DNA of 64,000 nucleotides, from the NCBI GenBank assembly GCA_027257055.1, contig JAPVLO010000097.1, positions 6,797,001 to 6,861,000 on the forward strand. The letters are read 5' to 3'. A program made the position numbers and the translations under genes. Positions 13,501 through 27,300 of the stretch are shown here, in pieces. The stretch is from Cephalopachus bancanus. Lineage: Eukaryota > Chordata > Mammalia > Primates > Tarsiidae. Position 1 is the first letter of the stretch, and the number at the start of each line of letters is the position of its first letter. Under the pieces are notes generated by a model. It was given only the letters and a program-made list of their open reading frames with translations. It made no database searches and was not told the origin of the DNA.

Positions 13501-16500
13501 AAATGTTTTATCTCTCAGTTTTAATTTGAATCCCACTACAAGAAAATACCTTGGGGATTCCTCAATCTTTAAGAAAATAAAAGTAATCTGAGACTAAATG
13601 TTTGAGAACTTATGTTTGCTGTTCTAAGGTAAATAGATTTTAAAACTGAAAAGATCTGTTATTAATTCCTTACCACTCCTATCTGTCCACTCAGCAAGAT
13701 ACCACCACACAGCAACATGAACACCACTGTGAGACACTATATACCAAGGTTGTAAAACCTTACCAAATTGTTTGTACAGTGCTGCAAATGTAGGTGCACA
13801 GTGGAAAGTTCGTGAACTTAATTGTCAGATTGCATACATTTAAAATAAACTTCAGGCTGGGCACAGTGGCTCACACCTGTAATCCTAGAACTGTAGGAAG
13901 CTGAGGCAGGAGAATCGCTTGAGGCCAAGAGCTCGACTAGCCTGGGCAACACAGCAAGACCTCATCCTTATATATCAATAAATAAAAATAATAAAAATAA
14001 ACTTCATGAAAAAATATATATTTTTCATTTAAAACATGTTCTATGGGTTCTTACAGAACTTGTCAGATTTTACAGTACTACTTACCAAAAGTTGCTCCAC
14101 CAGTTTCTTCACATTCTGCCCCATTTCTGGGGATTGTGATCCACTACATGCTAGTTTTATTAACATTGCAAGGAAGTTCTTACATTTCTTCACATTTTCT
14201 ATCATTGTCTAAATATGGAAATGTAGATATAAACAAACAAAAATGTTAGTGAGGAAAGAAATCAAGAAAATGTGTAAGGAACTACATTTCTATAAGGTTC
14301 AAGTGTGAGCTTACTGGAGAAAGATCAGTCTGAGCAGCTGCTGCATTCTCTGCTGTAAGATTGGGCTCATTCGAGGGGGTGGATGATGTTCCCAAACTTG
14401 AAGGCTTCAGGGTAGTTACAGCATTTGACGGCTTTACAGGAGTAACTGTGATGACATTGGTTGGCACAGCCACAGACTGAAACGAAAGACAATGCATAGT
14501 TAGATGTGTATTACTATGATACATTAGTGGGTGTCTCATTTCACACTTAACAAACCACAAATTCATTTTGACAACTTTGCTTTAAGTTATGCCCAATGAG
14601 CCTAAGACGATGTAATACAGTTATGGGAACTCTGGAGTCTAGGAGGCCTGAGTTTCATTTTCACCTATCTGGTTCACTGCCACCTACCAAGTACTGACTG
14701 CAGGCAAGTTACTTAATCCTGTTAATCCTCTCATTCCTATCTGTAAGAAACAAAGATAGCAATGGCACCTACTGTCCTAGGGTTGTTTGTGAAAAATAGT
14801 GCCAAGCACAGAACTCCACAAAAAAATACTATTAATACTTCAAAAAGTATTTGAAATAGGTAATCCTTATATAAAAATACAGAAAATTCTGCTTTTTCTT
14901 AAGTATAAAGCAGACCAATTAACTGATTAATTCATATTCAAGTAAACTGTTTTTATGTAGACCATTAGAGTAAACATAAAGAATATCACAAAATGTGCTA
15001 TCATAATTCACTTTGAAAAGGATGTCAGTTGTTCTTCTACCCTCTAACAAAATGAGTGTGACTCTACCACCATCTGCAGGACAAAAAGTTTACTACAAAA
15101 AAACCACAAGTCAAGGAGTAATTTAGAAAACCACATTGAGATAAAGCCACAATCTTGTTTTAAAGACAAACACTAAATGTTACAGGATACAAGAAAAGTT
15201 AGGGGAGAGGGGCAGACCCAGTGACACACACCTATAATCCCAGCACTCTGAGAGGTCATGGCAGAAAGACCACATGAGGCCAGGAATTCAAGACCAGCCT
15301 AGGCAACACAGCAAGACCTCATCACTAAAAAAATCAAAAAATTAGCTGGGTGTGGTGGGGCATGAGTATGGTCCAAGCTGCTCAGGAGGCTGAGGTGGGA
15401 GGATTATTTGAACCCAGGAGGTCGAGGCTGCGGTGAGCCATGATTGTGCCACTGCACTCCAATCCGGGTGAGAGTGAGACCCTGACTAAAAAAAAAAAAA
15501 AAAAAAAGCTGTTTTTTTCTGTTGTTTTTTTTTTTTGAGTTGGAGTCTCACTCTGTCACCCAGACTGGAGTGCAGTGGCTGCGCCCAGCCACGGCAGCCT
15601 CGACCTGCTGGGCTCCAGCGATCCTTCCACCTCAACCTTCCGAGTAGCCGGAATTACAGGCATGTGCTACCACGCTGGCTGATTTTTTTTGATTTATTGT
15701 AGAGATGATGTCTCGCTGTCCAGGTGGGTCTCATACCCGCGGGCTCAGGCAATCCACTCACCTCAGCCTCCCAAAGGCGCGGGATTACAGGCTGAGCCAT
15801 TGAGCCCAGCTGTTGTTTTTTTTTTTTTAATTTAGCCGGGCACGGTAGCACAAACCTATAGTCCAAGCTACTGGGGAGGCTGAGGCTGGAGGATCACTTG
15901 GACCCAGGAGTCTGAGGCTGTAGTGAGCTATGATCATGCCACTGTACTTCAGCCTAGACGACAAAACAAGACCACATCTCAAAAAGAAATAAAAATAAGT
16001 TTGAGAGAGGAGAAAGAATAGTATCCATGATTTAAACAAAAAACTGAGCACCGCATTTTAATTTAAATGCCTGTATTCTATAGGCATACAATCGAGAAAG
16101 GTCAGGTTGCTATCGCCTTCAAGAAAATTTCCTTCTGTAACAGTCAAGATAGGTGAATTTGAAGGTGCGTCAAAATCTCCCACTTTAGAAATATTGAAGC
16201 ATAATTAGATAGGAATATTTTGAGGGTAAAAATGGCAAGAAAATTCAAAATACTGAGAATAAGCCAGGCATGGTAATGTGCACCTGTAGTCCAGCTACTC
16301 GGAGGCTGAGGTGGGAAGACGGCCTGAGGCCAAGATTTCATGGTTACAGTGAGTTATGATTGATGACTAGACTCGAGCCATGGTGACAGAGTGAGACCCT
16401 GTCTCTTAATTTAAGGAAAAAAAATGCTCAGAATTGACAGAAGGAGAAGGGTGAGGAACTGTGGTGGCCTTATATATAGTCTTAATTTTACTGTTATTTT

Positions 16501-19500
16501 CCTCAACTGTATATATATTATATATGAGTATATATTACATATAGTCTCTTGTTTGCATGTATACTTCATAATAAAAATGTATTAAAATGAAAATATTAAC
16601 TACCATATGCTAATAAATTGTAAACAAAGACCAAAAGATTATATTTTGGAAAAAATATGAAATGACAAAATTTGTACAAGAAGACACAGAAACTGAAATA
16701 GATAAATTAACAATACTGAAATGATAATCAAAGAGAACTTCTTCCCCAAAACCTGCAGGATCAGATACTTTCCATGGAATTTCTCCATACTTTGGGGTAA
16801 TTCCTATTTGACACAAGATATTCCAGGAAAAACAGAAAAATAAGGAAAGCTGTCCAATTCATTTTATGAGACAGGCTGTAACCTATATTTCAAAACTGAG
16901 TAAGGATATTAGAAGTAAATTAGAGATTTGTTTGGCAAAAAAGTAATAATTTTTAAAAAATACTGATTAAAGATGAAGACTACATAACTAATGATGAAAT
17001 GCTGAGCAAAAGAGGTAAAATTAAAAACCACATCTAAATTAGTACAACTTTATTAAATATAGATAAAGCCTCAAAGGCAACATTAAAAATGAAGTATCCC
17101 TTCTTTTCATATCCTTAGTCCTGCTCTCCAGACACAACTACCATGCAGTTTCTTCTGAATCCTTTTGGAGATTTTTAAATAAACATTCAGGTTTGTATAT
17201 AGTAAGAAAGTCTCTTTTTTTCAGTGACTCTTCTCTTTTTTGGAGTCAGAGTCTCACTCTGTCACCCAGGCTGCAGTGTAGTGGCGCTACCACAGCCTCA
17301 ACCTGTTGGGCTCAGAGGATTCTTCCACTTCAGCCTTCCAAGTAGCTGAAACTACAGGCATGCACCACCACACCTAGCTAATTTTTTTATTTACTGTAGA
17401 GATGAGGTCTTAGCAAGTTGCTCAGGTTGGTCTCAAACTCTTGGGCTCAGGTAATCCTCCCCTCCACCTCCCAGAGTGCTGGGATTACAGGTGTGAGCCG
17501 CCACGCCCAGTCAACGAGTCTATCTTACAATCAACCATGAATTCTCGGGACTACCACACTTAAGAAAGGATTATCTGGAATGTTAGCAGGTGGTTAAAAT
17601 TGTCTTTGAGGAGGAGCTCCTCAAGGGAGAACTCTTCCCCTCCCTTATGAAGCAAAATAAGGCAAAAAGAAATGTGAGCTTAGAAAAGGTGTCCCATTGC
17701 TTGCGAGTAGAGGGAGCATTACGGCATTCTACTTTCCTTGTCAGCATTTTATTCTGTCTCCAGTACAAAGATATCTTTTATATAATACTTTCCAATATAG
17801 CTACTACCTGTACCTTACCATATAAATGCATCCTTCATGCCAACTCTACTTCTTAAGGAGCAAGGAGAGGTGCATCATCTCAGTCTTGCGCCATCTCCTT
17901 AATCTCATTTCAGTGTTGGATAGACCCTCTTAAATGCAATCAGTGTTGGATAGACCCTCTTAAATGCCATCATAACTCTGCCTTTGACTTGCTATTCTAG
18001 ACCAGCCAATGGTATTTCCATGTTTTGCAAGACTGCATGGGTACGGACTAGCCATGTCTTGGGAAACAAAAAAGGGATGGAGTCATATAAAATAAATGTA
18101 TAAAGTCTGTTATATAGAGAGCCAATGAATTATACACAAATTTAGCAGAAGAAACTGCATTTCAAAGAGGGTCATTTCTATACTTGTCTGTCTGAAAGAA
18201 CAATCACTTTAGGTTTGTTCATATTCAAGGAGAAATACTAATTCTAAGTCAAATTATTTGCACATTAGATTCCAATCTAACAATCAGCCAAACCATATCT
18301 TCATCATCAAATACAACATAAAGGTGAACACAAATATTTCAAACAAAATATTATTGCATTATATTTATTAGACTGAGCCATTTTTTAAACCATTTTAAAC
18401 AAACATAGATATCTATTAGTATAAAAATACTTTTAAAATTTCTTAATACATAGTTGACTTTACAGTCAATTAAGTACAAAGAATTCTATTTTCTCATATT
18501 TCCAAGAAGTACCCAAAACTGAGATTGCTTTATCTCTCAAAGCAAAACCAGATATTATTAGCTTCATTCTTTGATCATTTGCACTTCTCTAGATTACCAC
18601 TAAGAAGTAACCCAGCTTAAAATATGCATCAACCAAAATTAAGAAAAAAAAAAAAGCCGGACAAGGTGGCTCGCTCCTGTAATCCCAGCACTTTGGGAAG
18701 TGGAGGCAAGAGGACTGCCTGAGCCCAGGGGATCAAGACCAGCTAGGCAACTTGGCGAGACCTCATCTCTACAATAAATCAAAAACTTAGTCAGGCATGG
18801 TGGCACACGACTGTAGTTCCAGTTACTTGGAAGGCTGAGGCAGGATCACCTGAGCCTGGCAGATCTGGCAGATCGAGGCTGCAATAGCCATGCTCATGCC
18901 ACTGCATTCCAGTCTGGGCAACAGAGACTCTGAAAAAAAAAAACCCACAGTCCACAACCAGTGATAGATACATATACGGGAAAATAATACAAGGAAAAAA
19001 CTAAGCAACCCAGATATACCATTTCAGATCAACTATATGTAGCGAATCTTTTTTCATATGGTAATATATCATTTATTTATTAGCAAATTAGGTAACAAGA
19101 CTGGTAGTAGAGCTAATAACTACCATAATTCCAATATGGTAATTAGCATGAATAACATTTCAAGATAACTACAACATGAGGAAATAGAAAAATATCAATG
19201 ACTTCTATTGTCAGAGAGTTACAGATACTAACTGATACAAAGTAGTACTCCATGGCTCCCTGGTTTGAAGCCTATATTTGTAGTCGAAAGAAATTCTAAG
19301 TTTTAGTTTGAGCTTAATAAAGATTTTTTCCCTCAACTGAATTCAGACTCCAGGTTAAGAACTCCTGGATATCCTTTTTATAAAAACTACAAATATAATT
19401 AGTGTTCATCGACTGTGATTACTAACTCAGTGAAGACAAGCTTTCACTTTTTAGAACAATTAAGACTTTAATGAATCCTCACAGAGCACAGAAATAGAAA

Positions 19501-22500
19501 CAGGGCTGTAGATGGCAAGGGAAAGATTAAAGTCCATGGATGCAGAATCCCTGATACACTGAGAAGTAACATCCAACAAATTCATTTTACCACTAAACCG
19601 GCTCCCAGAAGGGCCCTGAAGAAAGATGAGTGTAGTGGAGTCCTTTCCATTATCCCAGCAAAACATAGTTTGCTCTCTGTGTCCTGAAAGCCTATAATGT
19701 ACAAATGGCATTCTTAAGTATCTAGGATTATGTTGCTAAGTAATGTCTTCTCTCTACAATATTTTTTTTAACCTGTGGCACTATGTATGTACTGAAGCTT
19801 TAGGAAACCCATTCAATGAAAGAACTGATACACTCAAAACACTGCTGGTCTCAAGCATTTAAACCTCTTCATAAAACAATATGATGATAGATATCAATAG
19901 GCCTAAATCCATACTCTTAGGCCCAATAATCTCCTTATCCTCTTTTATCCTAAGGGAAAAAAACTAGTTTAAGATCATTGGTATAGAGGTCATTAAGAAC
20001 AGAGTTCGCAGAGTCAGATACACAAACCTAGGCTCAAATTCCCACTTTGCCACATTATTGCCAGAAACCAAGCAAGTTTTTTATCTTCTCTAAGCCTATT
20101 TTTTTTAACATACAAAATGGAGATACTTTCTTATTGTTAGGCTAAAATATATATCCCAGTGGACCTCCAAAATGTTAAGTCAGACCCCTGGGGTGGGGTT
20201 GTACGATACAGTAACACATGAAAGATGCAAAGAATTGCACAGAAGTTAAATTGGAAAATATAATTTATTTAGAAAGCAAATGAGAGAGAGAGAGAGAAAG
20301 AGATACACCTCCCCAAGGTAGGAGAGGGGGCCAAAGCTTAGGAAACATGGCCGTGGCCATAGCTCAAAGATGGGATCCACTGGTTGTATTATATACGGCT
20401 TGACCCAAAAACTGCCAGCCTAGTAAAGTATTAGAACAGGTGAAGTACAAACTCAGAAGCAGTATACTTCATCCTCCAAGATGCAGCATACTCACTGAAT
20501 CAAAAATTTCTGTGTGATACTATGTCCCCAGCAGGGACAAAAATACACAGACTGGGGAATCAAGGAGAAACAGCATGAATCATCATGAACCCACTTATCA
20601 TCACTCCCAAAAACTCACTGGAGGACTTTGTGCTTCCCATTACTGACCACAGTGAGCACACTTACACCACTGGACAGAGCAAGAGTCCTTTAAACTAGAC
20701 ACTATAGCTGCCACCTGGACACCTCTAGTTCCTGTGTCCAGGGACCAGCAGTAAAGAAAGTTATCTTGCAAGGATAACTCCAATTATCTGGAGAAACAGA
20801 ATTGTTATTATATAATGGGGCAAAGAGGACTACGTGTGGTGAAACTAGGTGATTCACTTTAATGCTTCCTGCTATTTCCTTGCCCAATTGTGATGATAAA
20901 TGGACAAGTGCAGCATTCACAGCCTTAAAAAAGTATGGTGATTAGGACCTCCAATCCCTCAGGGATGAGGGTCTGGTCATGTTACCAGTTACCAAGCTAC
21001 CAAGACCAATACAGCTAGCAATCAAGGGTGAGGGGAATCTAGATCTCACTAGCCGAGGAGGGAGATAATTAATATCAGCTGCAACCTGAGACCAGCTGTA
21101 GCACCAAGGACTGTAGTCCATCCTATTAACCGTCTCTTTTTTGTTTCCCTCCAAAAGAAGCCCATTAGAATCCAAGAACAGTTGATCTCCAGCATGTCTG
21201 AGGAAGTAGATCCCAGTGATGTAAGGGGTAGACTGTGATGAACCATCACAAGTAGTGATCTGGATAGTCCCAGCTAGCACTGGGATTGCTAATACACAGC
21301 CTCCAGTTGTCAGTTCTATCAGAGAATCACATTGCCCAAATGAATAACTTTTCCCGGACAGTCCACATCCCATGACTGATCACAGAGTGGGAATTAAGGC
21401 CCAGCTGGCCATTGCCCAATGGGACAATGCTGGCAAGTCATCATGTTCCAAAGTTCTCCACTAGGTTGGCTGAGGCTTTATTGGGCCTGCATTTAATTCA
21501 AACTCTTACTTACTCTACTTCCCTTCCACAGGTATTAATCCCTAAATATCCCATACTCCAAAATTTTATCTCAGCACCTGCTTCGAGGTACTACAACACA
21601 TGACTATTAGAAGGATTTACATCGATTCAGTACATTTAAGTAAGACTGATATTCTAAGAATATACACCATGTTTATCTTGTTTCCCTACCTCCAACAGTT
21701 CATAGTTTGGTAAGTGTCATCATGCATCACTGAATTGCTCTCTTCAATGTCACAGTTAGCAACTTATACATCTGGCAGGAAATAGCTAAATAATAAAGAT
21801 AAGAGAATAACCAGTGCACAAACGGTCACAAGTAAGTCACAACTTACTTGTACTGAGGGAGGCTTCGGAACAGTAGTTACCACAGTAGTTCCTACTTGTG
21901 CCAATTTCTCAACAGGTGCCACTGACACTTTCTTGATTAATTGTGAGCTAGAATTCTTGGGAGTGAGGGAAACATAACACAAAGTCATTGGTATTAGTAA
22001 TTTAGAATCAAGCAGTACTATGGCTAACATTAAAACACTTAACCATAACAAACTTATTTGTTGTGGTTTGACAACCTTATGGGTTTTATACACATTCTCT
22101 ACTATAAACCTAACTGGTCAACTGGCCAGTTGACACATATTTCATAATTTTTTAAGTAGGAGTTTCACTCTGTCACCCAGGCTGGAGTGCAGTGACACAC
22201 TTACGGCCACTGTAGCCTCAACCAGCGGGCTCAGGTGATCCTTCCACCTCAGCCTTCCAAATATCTGGAACCACACAGGTGTACGCCACCACACCTGGCT
22301 ACTTTTTAGATTTATTGTAAAGACAAGGTCTCACCAAGTTGCCCAGGCAATCCTTTCACTTCTGCATCCCAAAGTGCTGGAATTACAGGTGTGAGTCACT
22401 GTGTTGGGCCTTATTTTATATATATATATATTTTTTTGAGTTGGAGTCTCACTCTGTCGCCCAGACTGGAGTGCAGTGGCCGCTCCCGGCCACCACAGCC

Positions 22501-24292
22501 TCAACCTGCTGGGCTCTGGCGATCCTTCCACCTCAGCCTTCCAAGTAGCCGGAATTACAGGCATGCGCTACCACGCCCAGCTGATTTTTTGATTTATTGT
22601 AGAGATGAGGTCTAGCCAAGTTGCCCAGGTGGGTCTCAAACCCACGGGCTCAGGCAATCCACTCACCCCAGCCTCCCAAAGGAGCAGGATTACAGGCTGA
22701 GCCACTGAGCCCAGCTTATTTTATATTTCTAAGAAGGCAACGGATTCAATAAATACCTCATTCACCAAAAATTTCAAACTAAATGAATATTATATTATTT
22801 AGCATTAAAATCTTAATCTTGACTGTGGTTCATACAGAAAACATACAGATTATTATTTAATATTTAATTATAAACAAAAGTCTGCTCATCTATATTTTCA
22901 ACACACAGCAGTTAGATAAACCAAACTAGACAGGGAAGGAGTAGCTATTAATGACAGCTATAATAACAGAGAAAAGGACTGGCTGAGAACTTAGAATCAA
23001 ATTAGGAAAACACAAAAATGAAAAAAACTGGCAGAGAACCATATTACTACAAAAAAAAAACAAACACAAAAAACAATGCAATCTCTCATTAGAGTCTGAG
23101 TCATCAAGAAAATGCTAAACTACATTCAGCATTTTCTGTGTAATTTAAAAAGATACTCACAAAAATAATTTTATCTCTATCTCTCTATCACATAAGATAG
23201 GCTTCAGTTAATCTAGAAAGATCACTATGCATGCAAAATAAGTCATTTTCTTACAATGCCAAATTAATGAAACATTACAGCAGATTTCTGTATTTCTTAA
23301 TTTCTATAAGATATGGATAAAAATGAATACTATAACTGAAATATTACTTACTATTTTACCACAAATTAAAAATTGAAGCAGAATGATTCTAGTAAAGATG
23401 CAAACAGTCCTTTGAACACTCGTTTGAAGGCTGTAAAGTTTTGAGTATGAAGGCTGAATTTTCATTATTTTAGCAATTATCAAATGACAAAACCAAAAAT
23501 CTTGACTAGATTAACATATTCAAAGAAATCTGCTTAATTTAAAAAATTGAGCAGAATCATCTCAAGTTATTTTTACTGGCAAACACAAACACATTTATAT
23601 GAAGATAACAGTTGGTTAACAAAGGAAGGTGAAAAAATCATTAAGTTTATTACCGTTGTCGTACAGATTTTGACAGTTTGAGTATTCGTTGGTACTGCTG
23701 GCCTTGATGTTATGTTACTTGTGGTCTCAGCTCTTGTTACAGCTTGCTGAGGAGATACCAACATCAACTGACCGCTGTTACTCTTGATCAAAACTGTTCC
23801 TGTATTTAAAAAAAGGGAGGGAAAATGTGACCTCTAAGCTAATAAAGCATAACCATCACATACTTTCTTCTCCCATCTCTTTCAACACTGTAAAAATGCT
23901 CTGAATAAGTGATTAGTACATACTGAATTTCATGTCTATTTATCATATACAATATGGAAAAATGTTTTCACTCAAAGCTATTTAAAAATATTAAAAATCT
24001 AGGCATATGGTGAGCTTATTCTAAAGAAGGCAAAACATTTTTCATTCATGACATCAAAATTATTTATAAAGCTGCAGAAATTATCATGGTGTGGTAACAG
24101 CACAAGACTACACAAGCTGACCAATGGAACAGAATAGAAAAGCCCAAAATAGACTTATGTGGATATGTCATATCAAAATTTCCTAAGAGGCTCTGCAAAT
24201 GCCCGAGGAAAGGAGTAACTATTCAATAAATAGGGCTGGGTCAATTAGCTATTAGCTATCTATACAGAAAAGATGAAATTTGACGGAAAAAA

Positions 24293-24339
<47 letters not shown>

Positions 24340-27300
24340 AATCCAAGTCATTTAAAATTATCAGGGCCAGAGAGGCATTAAAATGAGACAGCAATCACAT
24401 CCTACTTTCTCCTCTCATCCCTGTTCTTGAGTCACATAATCATCTCTTGAAACTGCTTGCTACCACAAGTAACCTAGCAATCCTACATACCAGATACCAT
24501 AACCACACCCCACAGGCCAACAATGTATACCCAATTACTAATCAATGCTATTTCTGCAAACCCATGAGAATTCTTAACAAACAACTTTGCATCAGCACAC
24601 TCATTATCCCCTTTTTTGCCTCTAAAAATCTGCTTGTAACAAAGGCTGAACCTGAACACTCCCAAAGGCAACTTGGAAATGTATCTGTCCTCATCCTTGG
24701 CCCAAACAAACTCTCTATATTCATCCTACCTCAGCTTCTTCCCCTTAGATTGATACTTTGGATGCCTATTTCATACACTTTCCAAAAACTCAGATACATT
24801 AAAGATACAAAGTCAAAAGTAAAATAATTTAAACTTTTAGATAATGTAGAAAAATTATCTTTCTGAACTTGGGATAAAGAATAATTTCCTAAAGTAAGTA
24901 AAGTTTGATAAATTCAACTGCATTAACAGAACTTTTTGTTTAGCAAAAGACATCAGGTAAAACAACAAGTCACAAAATAAGATAAAATTTTAGTTCATAT
25001 ATATTCAAGGGATGAGCATCCAAAATGCACAAAAGAAACACACACACAAATGACAGAGAAAGGTGAATTAAGACCACAGTGATATACCACCTTATATCTA
25101 CCTAGACAGGCAAAAATTAAGAAGTCTAATGACAATATCAAGTGTCGGAAAGATGTGCATCAACAAGGTGGTAGTGTAATTTGGTACAATTATTTTGTTC
25201 AACTTTACATGACTATGCCAAATTAATTTCCATTAGCACACCCTGTAACTCAGTATTTCTAACCTAAAGAAATTCTTGTTCACATCAACAGGAGGCATAC
25301 ACAAGGATATTCATAGCTGGAGTTGTTTCCAGAACAGCAACATGAGGAGCTCCATAAACCTATTCCCCAGTGAAATGAACATAACTGTTAAAAGTAATTT
25401 TAAAAAACAACTATTCAAAGTCTTTGGAAACTATCCTAAGCATACAAAAAATGACACAGTTAATGAAGATTTGCTAAAACTTAGTAAGAATAGCAAGAAT
25501 ACGTGGCATCTGAACCTCAATCAATTTCCCTCCCTCTCCCTTCTCAGCTCAGCATGATAGAAACTACACTCCAGGCAGGATGGCCAAGAACACAGGTTTG
25601 ATCCCTCTCTCCTAAGCTTCCTCCTGGGAGAAGCAAGCCACAAGCATTTCTCATTTCCCTTCAAGTCCCATTCCCTTCCCAACTACATATTGAAGAGGGT
25701 AAATTTGAGACAAATACATGCAAGAAGTTCAAGAGCTTCCTTCTTTCACCCATTCCCACTCATAAAATGAAGACTCTACTTCAGGGATGGCACACTGAAA
25801 ATGCATGCGCCCCAACTGCCTTCACCTCGCTGCTCTTTCATAGGGTGGAGGTTCCATGTTGAGAGAGACAACCAGAAAAGACCAAAGTACTGCCTGCACC
25901 CAGTACCCTGTTCCTAAAGCAGGGATGTCACTCAAAGAGAAGCATACAGTCCGGACCCCTGCTCCAAATACCTCCCAAAAGGAACTGACTTTATTTCAAA
26001 CAATTTCAAGGCTAAGGGCACCTTCAAATACAACTGGGCAATTAAAAGGAGTCTGGTAGTTTCATGAGCGATACAAGCTAAACCATAGGTATACTAATTT
26101 ACCAGAGAAAATGACAGAGACCGACAGAGACAAATGAAGAGGGTCAAATTTACCCTCTTCAAATTTACCCTCCTTGAGTTAGATCAAACCTCAAGCACCG
26201 GCTTCAAAAACAACCCCTGTAAAGGAACTCAAATTTAATTGGATCAGATAGTGGAGCAAGTTAGGCTACAGGGCATTGTTGAAAACAATGGGGCAATCAG
26301 CTGCCAATCAGTGGATCCTAACAGCTGGGTATGACAGCAACAAAGACAGACAGCTTAACAAAGAGATGAAGAGAAACACACTCAGAGAGCTCCATTAAAG
26401 ATGACAGTGCTCATGCCCAAGCAACATCAACAACTTCTCATTATAGAGAAAATAGACTTCGCTAAAATCATACAGCCAGATATTTTAAAAAAAAAAAACA
26501 ACAACATCAACAACAACCAACACACCTGAGAGAGTGGGGGCCTGTATTTAAAGTTGCTACACTATATTATATAAAACGTCCAGCATTTAACAACAAATTA
26601 TGATATACCATAAAACAGTAAAGTGTAACAAAAACACAAGGCAAAAGCAGGCAATAGATACCACCTGTAAGAGGGACTCGATGTCATATTTAACTAATAA
26701 ATATTTAGCATATCCATTGCAAATATGTTCAAAGGACTAAAAGAACCCATACTTAAAGAAGTAAAGGAAGATATGATGATATCTCATCAAATACAGAATA
26801 TCATCACAGAGATATTAATTTTAAAAAACAAATTCTGTAGTTAAAAAGTACAGTAACAACAAACTCATAAGAGGGGCTCAACACCAGACTTGAACTGGTA
26901 AAAGAAGGATCAGTAATCTTGAAGACAATTCAATAGAAATTATGCAATCTAAAAGACAAAAAGAAAAAAGAATGAAAAAAACTAGAGTCTCAGAAAATGT
27001 GGGACACCAATATAAGCATAATATGAGTACCAGAAGTGGAGGAGGGGGAGAGAGAGACAGAGAGAAAGAAACTAGAAAAAATATTCAAAGAAATTTGGAA
27101 GGCTGAAGCAGAAGGATTACCTGAGCCCAGCAGGTCAAGGTTGCTGTGGCAGTGAACGTGCCACTGCACTCCAGCCTGGTGACAGAATGAAACTCTGACT
27201 CAAAAAAAAAAAAAAAAAAAAAAAAGCTGCAAATTTCCCAAATTTTATGGAAAACAATCTAGAAACATCAAAGTAGCTCAACAAACTCCAAGTAGGACAC

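Noticed and set aside
20942..21373. 143-codon frame as a functional envelope gene
   Set aside because: It is short, broken from the following frame and lacks the complete subunit organisation. It is annotated only as a retrovirus-like remnant.
24296..24337. Repeat arrays as CRISPR-like structure
   Set aside because: These are simple dinucleotide microsatellites in a mammalian intron. No spaced direct repeats occur.
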